Positions 34,955 through 44,389 of a stretch of DNA of 64,000 nucleotides are shown piece by piece. How positions within the stretch are numbered: position 1 is the first letter of the stretch; every line of letters starts with the position of its first letter. The DNA lies in NCBI GenBank assembly GCA_018969015.1, contig JAGWZE010000013.1, positions 23,287 through 87,286 of the forward strand, given 5' to 3'. The stretch is from Alphaproteobacteria bacterium (lineage in GTDB: Bacteria > Pseudomonadota > Alphaproteobacteria > Caulobacterales > Aquidulcibacteraceae). A program made the translations under genes and the position numbers. A model generated the notes under the pieces. That model saw only the letters and a program-made list of their open reading frames with translations, made no database searches and was not told the DNA's origin.

Positions 34955-36096
34955 CGACGCTCCGCTCCGTCTATTGCGATTACAACGCCGGCGCGCCGAT
35001 CCGTCCGGAAGCGGCGGACGCGCTGATGCGCACGCTTGCCGATGGCGGGAATGCGTCGTCCGTTCACGCGCTGGGTCGGCGCGCGAAGAGCCGGCTGGAG
35101 ACCGCGCGCGAAGCGGTGGCGGCGGCGTGCGGGACGCGCGCGCAGGACATCGTGTTCACGAGCGGCGCGACGGAGGCTTTGCATCTTGCGCTCGAAGGCG
35201 CGCGCCGCGCCGAACCGGCCTTGCGGCTGATCGTCAGCGCGATCGAGCACGACGCGGTCGCAGAGGCCGCGACGCTGTGGCCGGGGGCTGCGACCGCGCC
35301 CGTGACGCCGGCGGGCGTGGTCGACCTCGCGGCGCTCGACGCGCTGCTCGCCGAAGGCGGGCCGGCGCTCGTGGCGGTGATGCTCGTCAACAACGAGACC
35401 GGCGCGATCCAGCCGATCGCAGAGATCGCGCGGCGCGTGCACGCCGCAGGCGGGGTGCTGCTTGTCGACGCCGCGCAGGCGATCGGGCGCATCATCATGG
35501 ACGCGCAGCGCCTCGGCGCGGACGCCGTCGCGCTCTCCAGCCACAAGGCCGGCGGGCCGCCGGGCGCGGGCGCGCTCGCGCTTACGCCGGGATTTCCGTT
35601 TGCGCCGCCCCGGCTGGGCGGCGGGCAGGAGCGCGGCTTTCGTCCGGGCACGGAAAATACGCCGGCCGTGGCGGGCTTCGGCGCGGCCTGCGCGGCGGCG
35701 ACGGCTGATCTCGACACCGAAGCCGCACGGCTCGCCGGCCTGCGTGACGCGTTCGAGGCGGGACTGCTGCGCCACGCGCCGGACGCCGTGATCTTCGCCC
35801 GCGAGGCGCCGCGCGCGCCGAACGTGACGCTTGCCGCCATTCCGGGCCAATCTGCAGAGACGGGCCTCATCGCGCTCGATCTTGCCGGCGTTGCGGCGAG
35901 CTCCGGCTCGGCCTGCTCGTCCGGCAAGGTGCGCGCGAGCCGCGTGCTGACCGCGATGGGCGTGGCGCCCGCGCTTGCGCGCTGTGCGCTCCGGTTCAGT
36001 TTCGGCTGGGCCTCGACCGAAGCCGACGTCGCGGCCGCGCTGGCGGGCGTCGAGCGTCTCGTAGTGCGCCGCGCGCGCCAAGGATCGACGCCATGA
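34951..36096 (+). CDS. Cysteine desulfurase, NifS/IscS-type
   Basis: A 381-residue PLP enzyme that takes sulfur from cysteine as a persulfide for cluster assembly. The PLP lysine is in S-S-H-K-A-G-G-P near residue 199, the aspartate in V-D-A-A-Q-A near 173, and the catalytic cysteine is in G-S-A-C-S-S-G-K near 320. That last segment has the class I (IscS/NifS) type S-S-G-S-A-C loop, unlike SufS. The N-terminal [14 protein letters not shown] is the family start. It overlaps iscR and sufB by ATGA. The operon therefore codes for two desulfurases of different classes; this one may serve another acceptor such as tRNA or the scaffold in iron-poor cells. Confidence 0.92.
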   Translation: MTTLRSVYCDYNAGAPIRPEAADALMRTLADGGNASSVHALGRRAKSRLETAREAVAAACGTRAQDIVFTSGATEALHLALEGARRAEPALRLIVSAIEHDAVAEAATLWPGAATAPVTPAGVVDLAALDALLAEGGPALVAVMLVNNETGAIQPIAEIARRVHAAGGVLLVDAAQAIGRIIMDAQRLGADAVALSSHKAGGPPGAGALALTPGFPFAPPRLGGGQERGFRPGTENTPAVAGFGAACAAATADLDTEAARLAGLRDAFEAGLLRHAPDAVIFAREAPRAPNVTLAAIPGQSAETGLIALDLAGVAASSGSACSSGKVRASRVLTAMGVAPALARCALRFSFGWASTEADVAAALAGVERLVVRRARQGSTP

Positions 36097-37595
36097 GCGA
36101 CGCCAAATCCCTCGACGTCAAAGACGGTATCGAGCGCGAGACGGTGGACGCCGTGCGCGGGCTCGAGGCCGACAAGTACAAGTACGGCTTCACGACCGCG
36201 GTCGAGCAGGAGTTCGCGCCGAAGGGCCTGAACGCCGACACCGTGCGCTACATCTCGCAGAAAAAAGGCGAGCCGGACTGGATGCTCGAATGGCGCCTGG
36301 GCGCGTTCGAGCGCTGGCTGACGATGCAGGAGCCGGACTGGGCGATGGTGAAGTATCCGCCCATCGACTACCAGGACGCGCACTACTACGCGGCGCCGAA
36401 GGAGAAGGCGAAGGTCAAGAGCCTCGACGAGATCGATCCCGAGATCCTCGAGACCTACAAGAAGCTCGGCATCCCGCTGCGCGAGCAGGAAGTGCTGCTG
36501 GGCGTCGAAGGCGCCCCAAAGGTGGCGGTCGACGCCGTGTTCGACAGCGTCAGCGTCGTCACGACCTTCAAGGACGAACTCGCCAAGGCCGGCGTGATCT
36601 TCTGCTCCATGAGCGAGGCGATCCGCGAGCATCCCGAGCTTGTGCGCAAGTATCTCGGCTCCGTCGTGCCGGTGAGCGACAATTTCTTCGCGACGCTGAA
36701 CTCGGCCGTGTTCTCGGACGGATCGTTCGTCTACGTGCCGCCGGGCGTGCGCTGCCCGATGGAGCTCTCCACCTATTTCCGGATGAACGCCTCCGGCACG
36801 GGCCAGTTCGAGCGGACGCTCATCATCGTCGACAAGGGCGGCTACGTCTCCTACCTCGAAGGCTGCACGGCGCCGATGCGCGACGAGAACCAGCTCCACG
36901 CGGCGGTGGTCGAGCTCGTCGCGCTCGAGGACGCCGAGATCAAATACTCCACCGTGCAGAACTGGTGGCCGGGCGACGCCGAAGGGCGCGGCGGGATCTA
37001 TAACTTCGTGACGAAGCGCGGCGACTGCCGCGGCGCGCGCGCCAAGATCAGCTGGACGCAGGTCGAGACCGGCTCGGCGGTGACGTGGAAGTATCCGAGC
37101 TGCATCCTGCGCGGGGACGACAGCGTCGGCGAGTTCTACTCGATCGCGGTCACGAACGGGCGCCAGCAGGCCGACACCGGCACGAAGATGATCCATCTCG
37201 GCCGCAACACGCGCTCGCGCATCATCTCCAAGGGCATCGCGGCCGGGCGCTCGCAGAACACTTATCGCGGCCTCGTCTCGGCGCACGCGAAGGCGACGAA
37301 CGCGCGCAACTTCACGCAATGCGACAGCCTGCTGATCGGCGCGAAATGCGGGGCGCACACGGTCCCCTATGTCGAGGCGAAGACGCCATCGGCCACGTTC
37401 GAGCACGAGGCGACGACGACGCGCCTTTCGGACGACCAGATCTTCTATCTGCGGCAGCGTGGGATCCCGGAGGAGGAGGCGGTGGCGCTGCTCGTCAACG
37501 GGTTCGTGCGCGAGGTGCTGCAGCATCTGCCGATGGAGTTCGCCGTCGAGGCGCAGAAGCTCGTCGCGGTGAGCCTGGAAGGAAGCGTCGGATGA
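36093..37595 (+). CDS. sufB: Fe-S cluster assembly scaffold protein SufB
   Basis: A 500-residue beta-helix protein and core of the SufBC2D scaffold, on which clusters are built from SufS/SufE sulfur and iron. Recognisable segments are [18 protein letters not shown] near the N-terminus, [26 protein letters not shown], and near the C-terminus [21 protein letters not shown]. Several conserved cysteines lie in these segments, including that in [11 protein letters not shown]. The ATG overlaps the upstream stop, and the next gene overlaps this stop, so translation is coupled throughout. Confidence 0.98.
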   Translation: MSDAKSLDVKDGIERETVDAVRGLEADKYKYGFTTAVEQEFAPKGLNADTVRYISQKKGEPDWMLEWRLGAFERWLTMQEPDWAMVKYPPIDYQDAHYYAAPKEKAKVKSLDEIDPEILETYKKLGIPLREQEVLLGVEGAPKVAVDAVFDSVSVVTTFKDELAKAGVIFCSMSEAIREHPELVRKYLGSVVPVSDNFFATLNSAVFSDGSFVYVPPGVRCPMELSTYFRMNASGTGQFERTLIIVDKGGYVSYLEGCTAPMRDENQLHAAVVELVALEDAEIKYSTVQNWWPGDAEGRGGIYNFVTKRGDCRGARAKISWTQVETGSAVTWKYPSCILRGDDSVGEFYSIAVTNGRQQADTGTKMIHLGRNTRSRIISKGIAAGRSQNTYRGLVSAHAKATNARNFTQCDSLLIGAKCGAHTVPYVEAKTPSATFEHEATTTRLSDDQIFYLRQRGIPEEEAVALLVNGFVREVLQHLPMEFAVEAQKLVAVSLEGSVG

Positions 37596-37960
37596 TCGCG
37601 ATCGCCGCCATCGATCATGTCCAGGTGGCGATCCCGCGCGGCGGCGAGGCGGTCGCGCGCGGATTCTATCGTGATTTCCTCGGCCTGCCGGAGATTGCGA
37701 AGCCGGAGCCGTTGGCGCGACGCGGCGGCTTCTGGCTGCAGGCGCGGGGCTTCCAGATCCATGTCGGGATCGACGACGATTTCCATCCCGCGACGAAGGC
37801 GCATCCCGCGTTTCGCGCCGCGGGCGTGATGGCGCTGCTCGCGCGCGCGCGGGCCGCTGGCTACGAGGCCCGGCGCGACGACGAGCTCGCCGACGTCGAG
37901 CGCATTTTCCTGTTCGACCCGTTCGGCAATCGCCTCGAGTTCATTGAAAGCCCGGCTTGA
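37592..37960 (+). CDS. VOC family (glyoxalase/dioxygenase-fold) protein inside the suf operon
   Basis: A 122-residue protein with the single-domain vicinal oxygen chelate layout. [10 protein letters not shown] opens the first beta-alpha-beta-beta-beta unit (His near residue 9 as first metal ligand), [14 protein letters not shown] has a second candidate His near 57, and [14 protein letters not shown] closes with the usual D-P-x-G-N-x-x-E, Glu as third ligand. VOC proteins isomerise, open or bind small molecules, for example in glyoxal, ring-cleavage or fosfomycin chemistry. It overlaps sufB by 4 bases and sufC by 1, so it is a fixed part of the operon here. Its substrate is unknown; a stress-related role is a guess. 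Confidence 0.9.
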   Translation: MIAIAAIDHVQVAIPRGGEAVARGFYRDFLGLPEIAKPEPLARRGGFWLQARGFQIHVGIDDDFHPATKAHPAFRAAGVMALLARARAAGYEARRDDELADVERIFLFDPFGNRLEFIESPA

Positions 37961-38706
37961 TGTTGAAGATCGAAAACCTTCATGCTCGCGTCGAGGACGC
38001 GGAAATCCTTCACGGCGTCGATCTCGTCGTGCCGGCCGGCGAGGTGCATGCGATCATGGGCCCGAACGGAGCCGGCAAGTCGACGCTGTCCTACGTGCTC
38101 GCCGGCCGCGACGGCTATGAGGCGACGCAAGGGTGCGCGCTGCTCGACGGCGAAGATCTCCTCGGCCTCGAGCCCGAATCGCGCGCGGCCAAGGGCGTGT
38201 TTCTCTCGTTTCAGTATCCGGTCGAGATCCCCGGCGTGCCGACGCTCACGTTCCTGCGTCTGGCGCTGAATGCGCAGCGCAAGGCGCGCGGCGAGGCCGA
38301 GGTGTCGAGCCCCGAGTTCCTCAAGCTCGTGCGCGCGAAAGCGGCGGCGCTCAAGATCGATCCGGACATGCTGAAGCGGCCGGTGAATGTCGGCTTCTCC
38401 GGCGGCGAGAAGAAGCGCCTCGAGACGCTGCAGATGATGGTGCTCGAGCCGCGCTTCGCCATTCTCGACGAAACCGACTCCGGCCTCGACATCGACGCGC
38501 TGCGGATCGTCTCGGAGGGCGTCAACGCCCTGCGCGCGGCGGACCGCTCGATGCTCGTGATCACGCACTATCAGCGCCTCCTCGACTACATCCGCCCGGA
38601 CCGCGTGCACGTGCTCGTGGACGGCCGCATCGTCGACAGCGGCGGACCGGAGCTCGCGCACGAGCTCGAGGCGCGCGGCTATGACCGCTACGGCAAGGCG
38701 GCCTGA
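37960..38706 (+). CDS. sufC: Fe-S assembly ATPase SufC
   Basis: A 248-residue ABC-type ATPase that drives conformational change in SufBC2D. Walker A is GPNGAGKS at 34-41, the Q-loop is S-F-Q-Y-P-V-E-I-P-G, the signature is F-S-G-G-E-K-K-R near 145, Walker B is F-A-I-L-D-E-T-D-S-G-L-D, and the H-loop is V-I-T-H-Y-Q-R. Soluble ABC proteins of this kind lack membrane partners. The M-L-K-I-E-N-L-H start at 37960 shares one base with the VOC stop (TGATG); an in-frame TTG three bases earlier is less likely. The sufD start overlaps the stop in the same way. Confidence 0.98.
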   Translation: MLKIENLHARVEDAEILHGVDLVVPAGEVHAIMGPNGAGKSTLSYVLAGRDGYEATQGCALLDGEDLLGLEPESRAAKGVFLSFQYPVEIPGVPTLTFLRLALNAQRKARGEAEVSSPEFLKLVRAKAAALKIDPDMLKRPVNVGFSGGEKKRLETLQMMVLEPRFAILDETDSGLDIDALRIVSEGVNALRAADRSMLVITHYQRLLDYIRPDRVHVLVDGRIVDSGGPELAHELEARGYDRYGKAA

Positions 38707-39593
38707 TGGGCGCGACGACCCTCCGTGAGGCGCTGCCGACGCGGCGCGTCGAGGCCTGGAAGTACTCCGACCTCCGCGCGGCGCTGCGCGACGTGGCGCT
38801 GCCGGATCGTCCTGCGCCCGCGGACGGCGACGTCATCGTCGCGCTGGCCGGCGACGTCGAGACGATCGTCGTCGGCGCCGGCGAGCGGCGTGTGATCACC
38901 GAGCGCTTCGCGGGCGAGGGGCTCGATGCGCGGGCAAGCCGCATCGAGGTCGGTCCGGGGGCGAGCGTGGAGCGGATTGTGATCCAGACCGGCGGCGGAG
39001 CGCCGCTGTCGAGCTGCGCGGTGCGGCTCGCAGAAGGGGCGCGCTTCGCGCAGGTCACGCTGGCGCTGGGCGCGCGGTTGGCGCGGCTCGAAACGACCGT
39101 GAGCGTCGAAGGCGCCGGCGCCGCGGTGGAGCTTGCCGGCGCGTATCTCGTCGGCGAGGGGCGCCATGCCGATCTGACGACCCGCGTCGAGCATCGCGCG
39201 GCGGGCTCGACGACGATGCAGCTGGTGAAAGGCGTGGCGCGGCCCGGCGGACGCGGCGTGTTCCAGGGCAAGATCGTGGTGGCGGAAGGCGCGCAAAAGA
39301 CCGACGCGCGCCAGACGCACCGGGCGCTGCTGCTCGGCGAGGGCGCCGAGATCGACGCCAAGCCGGAACTCGAGATCTACGCCGACGACGTGCAGTGCGC
39401 GCACGGCAACACGATCGGCGCGCTCGACGAGGCGGCGCTGTTCTATCTGCGCAGCCGCGGCCTGCCGCTGGCGCAGGCGCGCGCGCTGCTGATCGAAGCG
39501 TTCGTGCTGGACTCGCTGCCGGCCTGGCTCGACGCCGCGCCGCACGGGGAGATCCACGCCGCCATCGACCAGTGGTTGAGGGCCGCGCCATGA
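38706..39593 (+). CDS. sufD: Fe-S assembly scaffold protein SufD
   Basis: A 295-residue paralogue of SufB and partner in SufBC2D. The N-terminus has the P-T-R-R-V-E-A-W-K-Y-S-D-L motif that is typical for SufD. The beta-helix core includes Q-L-V-K-G-V-A-R-P-G-G-R-G-V-F-Q-G-K-I, R-Q-T-H-R-A-L-L-L-G-E-G-A-E-I-D-A-K-P-E-L-E-I and V-Q-C-A-H-G-N-T-I-G. This last segment has the conserved C-x-H pair implicated in cluster or iron handling. At under 300 residues it is shorter than E. coli SufD (about 420), having lost part of the N-terminal helical region, as in many alphaproteobacteria. It starts on the sufC stop (TGATG) and its own stop overlaps the sufS ATG. Confidence 0.97.
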   Translation: MGATTLREALPTRRVEAWKYSDLRAALRDVALPDRPAPADGDVIVALAGDVETIVVGAGERRVITERFAGEGLDARASRIEVGPGASVERIVIQTGGGAPLSSCAVRLAEGARFAQVTLALGARLARLETTVSVEGAGAAVELAGAYLVGEGRHADLTTRVEHRAAGSTTMQLVKGVARPGGRGVFQGKIVVAEGAQKTDARQTHRALLLGEGAEIDAKPELEIYADDVQCAHGNTIGALDEAALFYLRSRGLPLAQARALLIEAFVLDSLPAWLDAAPHGEIHAAIDQWLRAAP

Positions 39594-40807
39594 GCTTCGA
39601 CGTCGACGCGGTCCGCGCGCAATTCCCGATCCTGTCCCGGACGGTGCACGGCAAGCCGCTCGTCTATCTCGACAGCGCGGCTTCGGCGCAGAAGCCGGAG
39701 GCGGTGATCGAGGCGATGGCGGCCGCAATGCGCGGCTCCTACGCCAACGTGCATCGCGGGCTGCATACGCTCGCCAACGAGACGACCGCCGCCTACGAGG
39801 ACGCGCGCGCCAGCGTGGCGCGGTTCGTCAACGCGCCGTCGCCTTCGAACGTGGTGTTCACCAAGGGCGCGACGGCGGCGATCAACATCGTCGCGGCGGG
39901 GTTCGGCGCCACGATCCAGCCGGGCGACGAGATCGTGCTTTCGGTGATGGAGCACCACTCCAACATCGTGCCGTGGCATTTCCTGCGCGAGCGCAAGGGC
40001 GCGGTGCTGCGCTGGCTCGACATCGACGAGGACGGCCGCATCGATCTTGACGCGTTCGCCGCCATGCTCGGCCCGCGCACGCGGATGGTGGCGCTCACGC
40101 ACATGTCCAACGTGCTCGGCGTCTCGACGCCGGCGGCGGAGGTGGTGCGCATCGCGCATGCGGCGGGCGTGCCCGTGCTGCTCGATGGGTGCCAGGCCGT
40201 CGTGCACGGTCCCGTCGACGTGCAGGCGCTGGGCTGCGACTACTACGTCTTTTCCAGCCACAAGCTCTACGGTCCGACGGGGATCGGCGCGCTCGTGGGC
40301 ACGGCGGCGGCGCTCGATCGGCTGCCGCCATTCGAGGGCGGCGGCGAGATGATCGACGTCGTCACGCAGGACGCGGTCACCTATGCCGATCCGCCGCACC
40401 GCTTCGAAGCCGGCACGCCGCCGATCCTCGAGGCGATCGGGTTCGGCGCCGCGATCCGTTGGCTCGAAACGCAGGATCGCGCGGGCGCGCTTGCGCACGA
40501 GCAGGCGCTGACGGCGCATCTCTCGGAGCGGCTGCGCGACTTCAACTGGATCCGGCTGCATGGCCAGGCGCCGGGCAAGGCCGGGATCGTCGCGTTCAGC
40601 GCCGAGGGCGCGCATCCGCATGACATCGCCCAGATCGTCGACCGCTACGGCGTCGCGATCCGGGCCGGCCATCACTGCGCGCAGCCGCTAATGCGGCGGC
40701 TCGGCGTTTCCGCCACCGCGCGTGCGAGCCTGGGCATCTATTCCACCCGCGCCGACGTCGATGCGTTCGCAGACGCATTGGCGCGCGCGCGCAAACTGTT
40801 GGGCTGA
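39590..40807 (+). CDS. sufS: Cysteine desulfurase SufS
   Basis: A 405-residue class II PLP-dependent cysteine desulfurase/selenocysteine lyase. Y-L-D-S-A-A-S-A-Q-K-P near residue 22, E-H-H-S-N-I-V-P-W near 121, the PLP lysine in S-S-H-K-L-Y-G-P near 223, and the catalytic cysteine in A-G-H-H-C-A-Q-P near 362 are all as in SufS. The R-A-S-L-G-I-Y-S-T-R end is also family-typical. It starts at the ATG that overlaps the sufD stop (ATGA). No sufE gene is visible in this operon, so the sulfur acceptor may be encoded elsewhere. Confidence 0.97.
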   Translation: MSFDVDAVRAQFPILSRTVHGKPLVYLDSAASAQKPEAVIEAMAAAMRGSYANVHRGLHTLANETTAAYEDARASVARFVNAPSPSNVVFTKGATAAINIVAAGFGATIQPGDEIVLSVMEHHSNIVPWHFLRERKGAVLRWLDIDEDGRIDLDAFAAMLGPRTRMVALTHMSNVLGVSTPAAEVVRIAHAAGVPVLLDGCQAVVHGPVDVQALGCDYYVFSSHKLYGPTGIGALVGTAAALDRLPPFEGGGEMIDVVTQDAVTYADPPHRFEAGTPPILEAIGFGAAIRWLETQDRAGALAHEQALTAHLSERLRDFNWIRLHGQAPGKAGIVAFSAEGAHPHDIAQIVDRYGVAIRAGHHCAQPLMRRLGVSATARASLGIYSTRADVDAFADALARARKLLG

Positions 40808-40814
40808 GGGGCAC

Positions 40815-41165
40815 ATGAGCGAACCCGCGAAAGAGGCCAGCGCCATTCCGCAAGCTGAACTCGATCGGATCACGGACGATCTGATCACGCAGTTCAAGAC
40901 GGTCCACGATCCCGAGATCCCCGTGGACATCTACGAGCTCGGTTTGATCTACAAGGTCGACATCAATGACGACCGTCACGTCGACGTGGACATGACACTG
41001 ACCGCGCCGGGATGCCCCGTCGCCGGCGAGATGCCGGGCTGGGTCGAGGCGGCGGCGCTGCGCGTCGACGGCGTCAAGACCGTGAAGGTCAACCTCGTGT
41101 TCGACCCGCCGTGGAGCCCGGCACGGATGTCGGATGAAGCGAAGTTGGAATTGAACATGCTGTGA
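40815..41165 (+). CDS. sufT: SufT-type DUF59/MIP18 family Fe-S maturation protein
   Basis: A 116-residue protein with the DUF59/PaaD core. T-V-H-D-P-E-I-P-V-D-I-Y-E-L-G-L-I-Y near residue 37 and L-T-A-P-G-C-P-V-A-G-E-M near 72, with the single conserved cysteine in C-P, then V-N-L-V-F-D-P-P-W-S-P-A-R-M-S. Bacterial SufT helps mature Fe-S proteins when demand is high. The ATG follows GAGGGG, seven bases after the sufS stop, so it is part of the same transcript. Confidence 0.95.
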   Translation: MSEPAKEASAIPQAELDRITDDLITQFKTVHDPEIPVDIYELGLIYKVDINDDRHVDVDMTLTAPGCPVAGEMPGWVEAAALRVDGVKTVKVNLVFDPPWSPARMSDEAKLELNML

Positions 41166-41237
41166 CTCAGGCAGAGCGCGCACGACCGTCTGGAGTTTTA
41201 AGGGGTCTGGCGGCGCGCTCTCTTCTCCCCCTCCCAA

Positions 41238-41258
41238 CCCTCCCCCGCTGGGGGAGGG
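41238..41258 (+). other. Strong GC hairpin between sufT and sufA
   Basis: CCCTCCCCC (41238-41246) and GGGGGAGGG (41250-41258) form a perfect 9-base stem around GCT. It sits in a 143-base gap, the only sizeable spacer in the operon, and no U-tract follows. It could be a processing site that sets sufA apart, or part of a fourth kind of dispersed repeat (the flanking CTCCCCCTCCCAACC is common in such elements). Confidence 0.55.
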
Positions 41259-41308
41259 CTTTCGAGTGGGCCCTTGCACCTGCATCGCACAAGGATCATC
41301 TCTGAACC

Positions 41309-41668
41309 ATGGCGCGCCAAAGACCCTCCGTCGTCACCCTGACCGAAGCCGCGGCCGCGCGGGTGCGCGAGATCATCGCCGCCGGCGACAAGCCCTATCT
41401 GCGCGTCGGCGTGAAGAACGGCGGCTGTGCGGGCATGGAGTACGTGATGGAGTACGCCGACGCGCCGGCCCCGCTGGACGAGCGCGTCAACGACAAGGGC
41501 GTGGACATCCTGATCGACGCCAAGGCCGTGCTGTTCCTGATTGGCACCGTGATCGACTACGAGAGAACCCGGCTCGCGGCGAAGTTCACCTTCACCAATC
41601 CGAACCAGACCGACGCTTGCGGCTGCGGCGAGAGCGTCACCATCGTGCCCGCCAAGACGGACGCGTAA
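41309..41668 (+). CDS. sufA: A-type Fe-S carrier protein SufA
   Basis: A 119-residue HesB/IscA family protein that carries and delivers Fe-S clusters to apo-proteins. The three cluster ligands are visible: Cys in N-G-G-C-A-G-M-E-Y near residue 46 and the C-G-C pair in D-A-C-G-C-G-E-S near 107. The F-x-F-T-N-P-N-Q-T step before the C-terminal pair is typical. It is separated from sufT by 143 bases with a hairpin, so it may be expressed from the suf promoter by read-through or from a weak promoter of its own. Confidence 0.96.
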   Translation: MARQRPSVVTLTEAAAARVREIIAAGDKPYLRVGVKNGGCAGMEYVMEYADAPAPLDERVNDKGVDILIDAKAVLFLIGTVIDYERTRLAAKFTFTNPNQTDACGCGESVTIVPAKTDA

Positions 41669-41714
41669 GGGCGCGGCGCGTTGCCTAGCCCGCCGAAGCC
41701 CAGATCGCCGCCGC

Positions 41715-41809
41715 CGTCATCCTCGACCGAGCGCAGCGAGGTCGGGGATCCAGGCGTAGACGCAGCGGTTCTGGATCCCCGACGCGCCTTCGGCGCGCCG
41801 AGGATGACG
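41715..41809. repeat. Dispersed imperfect palindrome, family B (copy 3)
   Basis: Arms CGTCATCCTCG and CGAGGATGACG with two inner GGATC(C) cores, but the inner asymmetric segments are in the opposite order to copies 1 and 2, so this copy is inverted. It lies between the convergent sufA and anmK genes. Confidence 0.85.
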
Positions 41810-41823
41810 GAAGGGGCAAGGGC

Positions 41824-42933
41824 CTATGGCGCCGCGTACCGTCCGCCCGTCATCGGCGCGGGGGCGCCCGTCGTCGTCGGGAAGGATTGCGGCAAGCCTC
41901 TGAGGTGACGGACGGCGAGATAGGCGAAGGCCTCCGCCTCGATCGCGTCGCCGCGCCAGCCGACCTTGTCCGCATCGATCGCCTCGACGCCGGCGCGCTG
42001 CGCGATCGCCGCCATCAGCGCCGGGTTCTTGCGTCCGCCGCCGCACACGATCAGACGCGCCGGCCGCGCCGGGAGGAGATCGAGGCCGCGGCCGATCGCG
42101 CCGGCGGCGAAGGCGGTGAGCGTCGCCGCGCCGTCCTCCACCGAGAGGCCGCGCACGAGGGCGGCGGGGAAGTCATAGCGGTCAAGCGATTTGGGGTAGG
42201 GCGCGTCGAAGAAGGGGTGGTCGAGCAGATCGGCGAGCAGGCCGTCATGCACGCGCCCGGCGCGCGCCGCCGCGCCGTCCTTGTCGTAACCGCCGCGGCC
42301 GTGGGCCTCCATCCATTCGTTGAGGGGGCCGTTGGCGGGGCCAGTGTCGAAGGCGGCGATCGCGCCGTCGGCGCCGAGCCAGGTGACGTTGGCGACGCCG
42401 CCGAGATTGAGCGCCGCGGCCGGCGCGTTCTGGCCGCAGAAGCGCAGCAGCGCGGCGTGGTAGATCGGCGCGAGCGGTGCGCCCTGGCCGCCGGCGGCGA
42501 CGTCGGCGGAGCGGAAATCGTAGACGACGGGGATGCCGGTCTCGCGCGCCAGGAGGGCGCCGTCGCCGATCTGGCGCGTGGCGCCGGGGACGCCGACGCG
42601 CGGCGGGCGGTGCAGCACGGTGAGGCCGTGGAAGCCGATCACGCCAACGTCGCGCGGGGAAAGCCCCGCCGCTGCGATCAGCGCGCGCACCGCCTCGGCG
42701 TGGGCGAGGGTGTAGTCCCGCTCGACGGCGGCGAACGCGGCCGGCTCGGGGCCCTCGAAGGCCCAGGCGCGGGCGGCGGCGACGGCGGCCGCAAGGCGCT
42801 GGCGCAGCGCTTCGCCATAGGGGTGCAGGCGGTAGGCTCCGAGGCGCGTGACGGTCTCGCCGTCGGTGTCGAGAAGCGCGCCGTCGATGAACCCATCGAG
42901 CGCGGTGCCGGTCATGAGGCCAAGGGCGAGCAT
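41824..42933 (-). CDS. anmK: Anhydro-N-acetylmuramic acid kinase
   Basis: A 369-residue sugar kinase that opens and phosphorylates 1,6-anhydro-MurNAc from cell-wall turnover to give MurNAc-6-phosphate. The N-terminus M-L-A-L-G-L-M-T-G-T-A-L-D-G matches the family's G-L-M-S-G-T-S-x-D-G, N-L-G-G-V-A-N-V-T is the second phosphate loop, F-D-T-G-P-A-N is the catalytic Asp/phosphate region, and V-C-G-G-G-R-K-N-P is the adenosine loop. The serine of G-T-S is replaced by alanine (G-T-A). The ATG at 42933 is the family start; the frame extends upstream without homology. It is divergent from tyrS, an association also seen near tyrS in other proteobacteria. Confidence 0.94.
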   Translation of the reverse strand: MLALGLMTGTALDGFIDGALLDTDGETVTRLGAYRLHPYGEALRQRLAAAVAAARAWAFEGPEPAAFAAVERDYTLAHAEAVRALIAAAGLSPRDVGVIGFHGLTVLHRPPRVGVPGATRQIGDGALLARETGIPVVYDFRSADVAAGGQGAPLAPIYHAALLRFCGQNAPAAALNLGGVANVTWLGADGAIAAFDTGPANGPLNEWMEAHGRGGYDKDGAAARAGRVHDGLLADLLDHPFFDAPYPKSLDRYDFPAALVRGLSVEDGAATLTAFAAGAIGRGLDLLPARPARLIVCGGGRKNPALMAAIAQRAGVEAIDADKVGWRGDAIEAEAFAYLAVRHLRGLPQSFPTTTGAPAPMTGGRYAAP

Positions 42934-43120
42934 GCGCCTTGACTGCCACAGGGCGCGGCCTGTAGCTACCGGGCATGTCGTCGACGCATGCCTCTGGCGC
43001 CCGCGCCCGTTCTTATCGTTACCGCACGTCCTGAGCGGCGCATGATCTGCGCCGCCCCTGCCGGCGGCCATCCCTGACGATGCGGTCTCCGGCGCCCCCG
43101 CCCTGAAGGAGACCCGCCTC

Positions 43121-44389
43121 ATGTCCCTGGCTCCGAACACTCTCGCGTCACCGAAGTCCGCGCTCGTCCGCACGCTGCAGGAGCGCGGTTACCTTCATCA
43201 GTGCACGGACCTTTCCGGGCTCGACGCCGCGGCGGCCTCTGGCGTGGTGCCGGGCTATATCGGCTTCGACATGACGGCGCCCTCGCTCCATGTGGGGTCG
43301 CTGATCCAGATCATGCTGCTGCGCCGGCTGCAGCAGGCCGGCGGCAAGCCGATCGTGCTTTTGGGCGGCGGGACCACGAAGGTGGGCGATCCTTCCGGCA
43401 AGGACAGCGCGCGCAAGATGCTGACCGACGAGGACATCGCCCGCAACATGGCGGCGATCCGCGGCGTATTCGAGAAGTTCCTGACGTTCGGGGACGGTCC
43501 CACCGATGCGGTGATGATCGACAACGACGCCTGGCTCTCGCGGTACGGCTACATCGAATTCCTTCGCACGTTCGGCCCGCACTTCACGATCAACCGCATG
43601 CTGACGTTCGACAGCGTGAAGCTGCGGCTCGAGCGCGAGCAGCCGCTCACGTTCCTCGAGTTCAACTACATGCTGATGCAGGCGGTGGACTTCCTGGAGC
43701 TCTTCAAGCGGGTCGGCTGCCGGCTGCAGATGGGCGGCTCGGACCAGTGGGGCAACATCGTCAACGGCGTGGAGATCACGCGCCGCATGGCGGAGGCGCA
43801 GGTGTTCGGCCTGACGACGCCGCTTCTGACGACCGCCTCCGGCGCCAAGATGGGCAAGACCGAAGCGGGCGCGGTGTGGCTCAACGCGGACATGCTCAGC
43901 GCCTACGAGTACTGGCAGTTCTGGCGCAACGCCGAGGACGCCGACGTCGGCCGCTTCCTGCGGCTGTTCACGGACATGCCGCTCGACGAGATCGCGCGGT
44001 ACGAAGGGCTGCAGGGCGCGGAGATCAACGACGCCAAGAAGGCGCTCGCGAACGCGGCGACCGCGATGCTGCATGGCGCGGCGGCGGCGGCCGAGGCGGA
44101 AGCGGCCGCGCGCGCCACGTTCGAGCAGGGCGGGCGCGCCGACGCGCTGCCGACGGTCGAGGCGCCGCGCGCCGAAATCGAGGGCCTGCGGGTCGCGGCG
44201 GCGCTCACGCGCGCGGGGCTGACCGAGAGCAACGGCGAGGCCAAGCGCCACATCAAGGCCGGGGCGGTGCGTGTCAACGATGCGCCGATCTCGGACGAAA
44301 ACGCCGCGCTCTCCGGCGCGGATATCGTGGATGGCGCGATCAAGCTGAGCCTGGGCAAGAAGAAGCACGCGCTTTTGCGGGCGGTATAG
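43121..44389 (+). CDS. tyrS: Tyrosyl-tRNA synthetase
   Basis: A 422-residue class I synthetase that charges tRNA-Tyr. [13 protein letters not shown] carries the HIGH-equivalent H-V-G near residue 58, Q-A-V-D-F-L-E-L and G-G-S-D-Q-W-G-N-I are the tyrosine-binding parts, and the KMSKS loop reads [10 protein letters not shown]. The C-terminal S4 domain ([16 protein letters not shown]) is complete. This is the bacterial TyrS branch with KMGKT. AAGGAGAC precedes the ATG. The 187-base gap to anmK holds a G-C-G-G-C-G/C-G-C-C-G-C hairpin at about 43035-43055 and presumably both promoters. Confidence 0.97.
   Translation: MSLAPNTLASPKSALVRTLQERGYLHQCTDLSGLDAAAASGVVPGYIGFDMTAPSLHVGSLIQIMLLRRLQQAGGKPIVLLGGGTTKVGDPSGKDSARKMLTDEDIARNMAAIRGVFEKFLTFGDGPTDAVMIDNDAWLSRYGYIEFLRTFGPHFTINRMLTFDSVKLRLEREQPLTFLEFNYMLMQAVDFLELFKRVGCRLQMGGSDQWGNIVNGVEITRRMAEAQVFGLTTPLLTTASGAKMGKTEAGAVWLNADMLSAYEYWQFWRNAEDADVGRFLRLFTDMPLDEIARYEGLQGAEINDAKKALANAATAMLHGAAAAAEAEAAARATFEQGGRADALPTVEAPRAEIEGLRVAAALTRAGLTESNGEAKRHIKAGAVRVNDAPISDENAALSGADIVDGAIKLSLGKKKHALLRAV

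Noticed and set aside
41238..41258. Terminator between sufT and sufA
   Set aside because: The stem is strong but no T-run follows, so I list it only as a hairpin.
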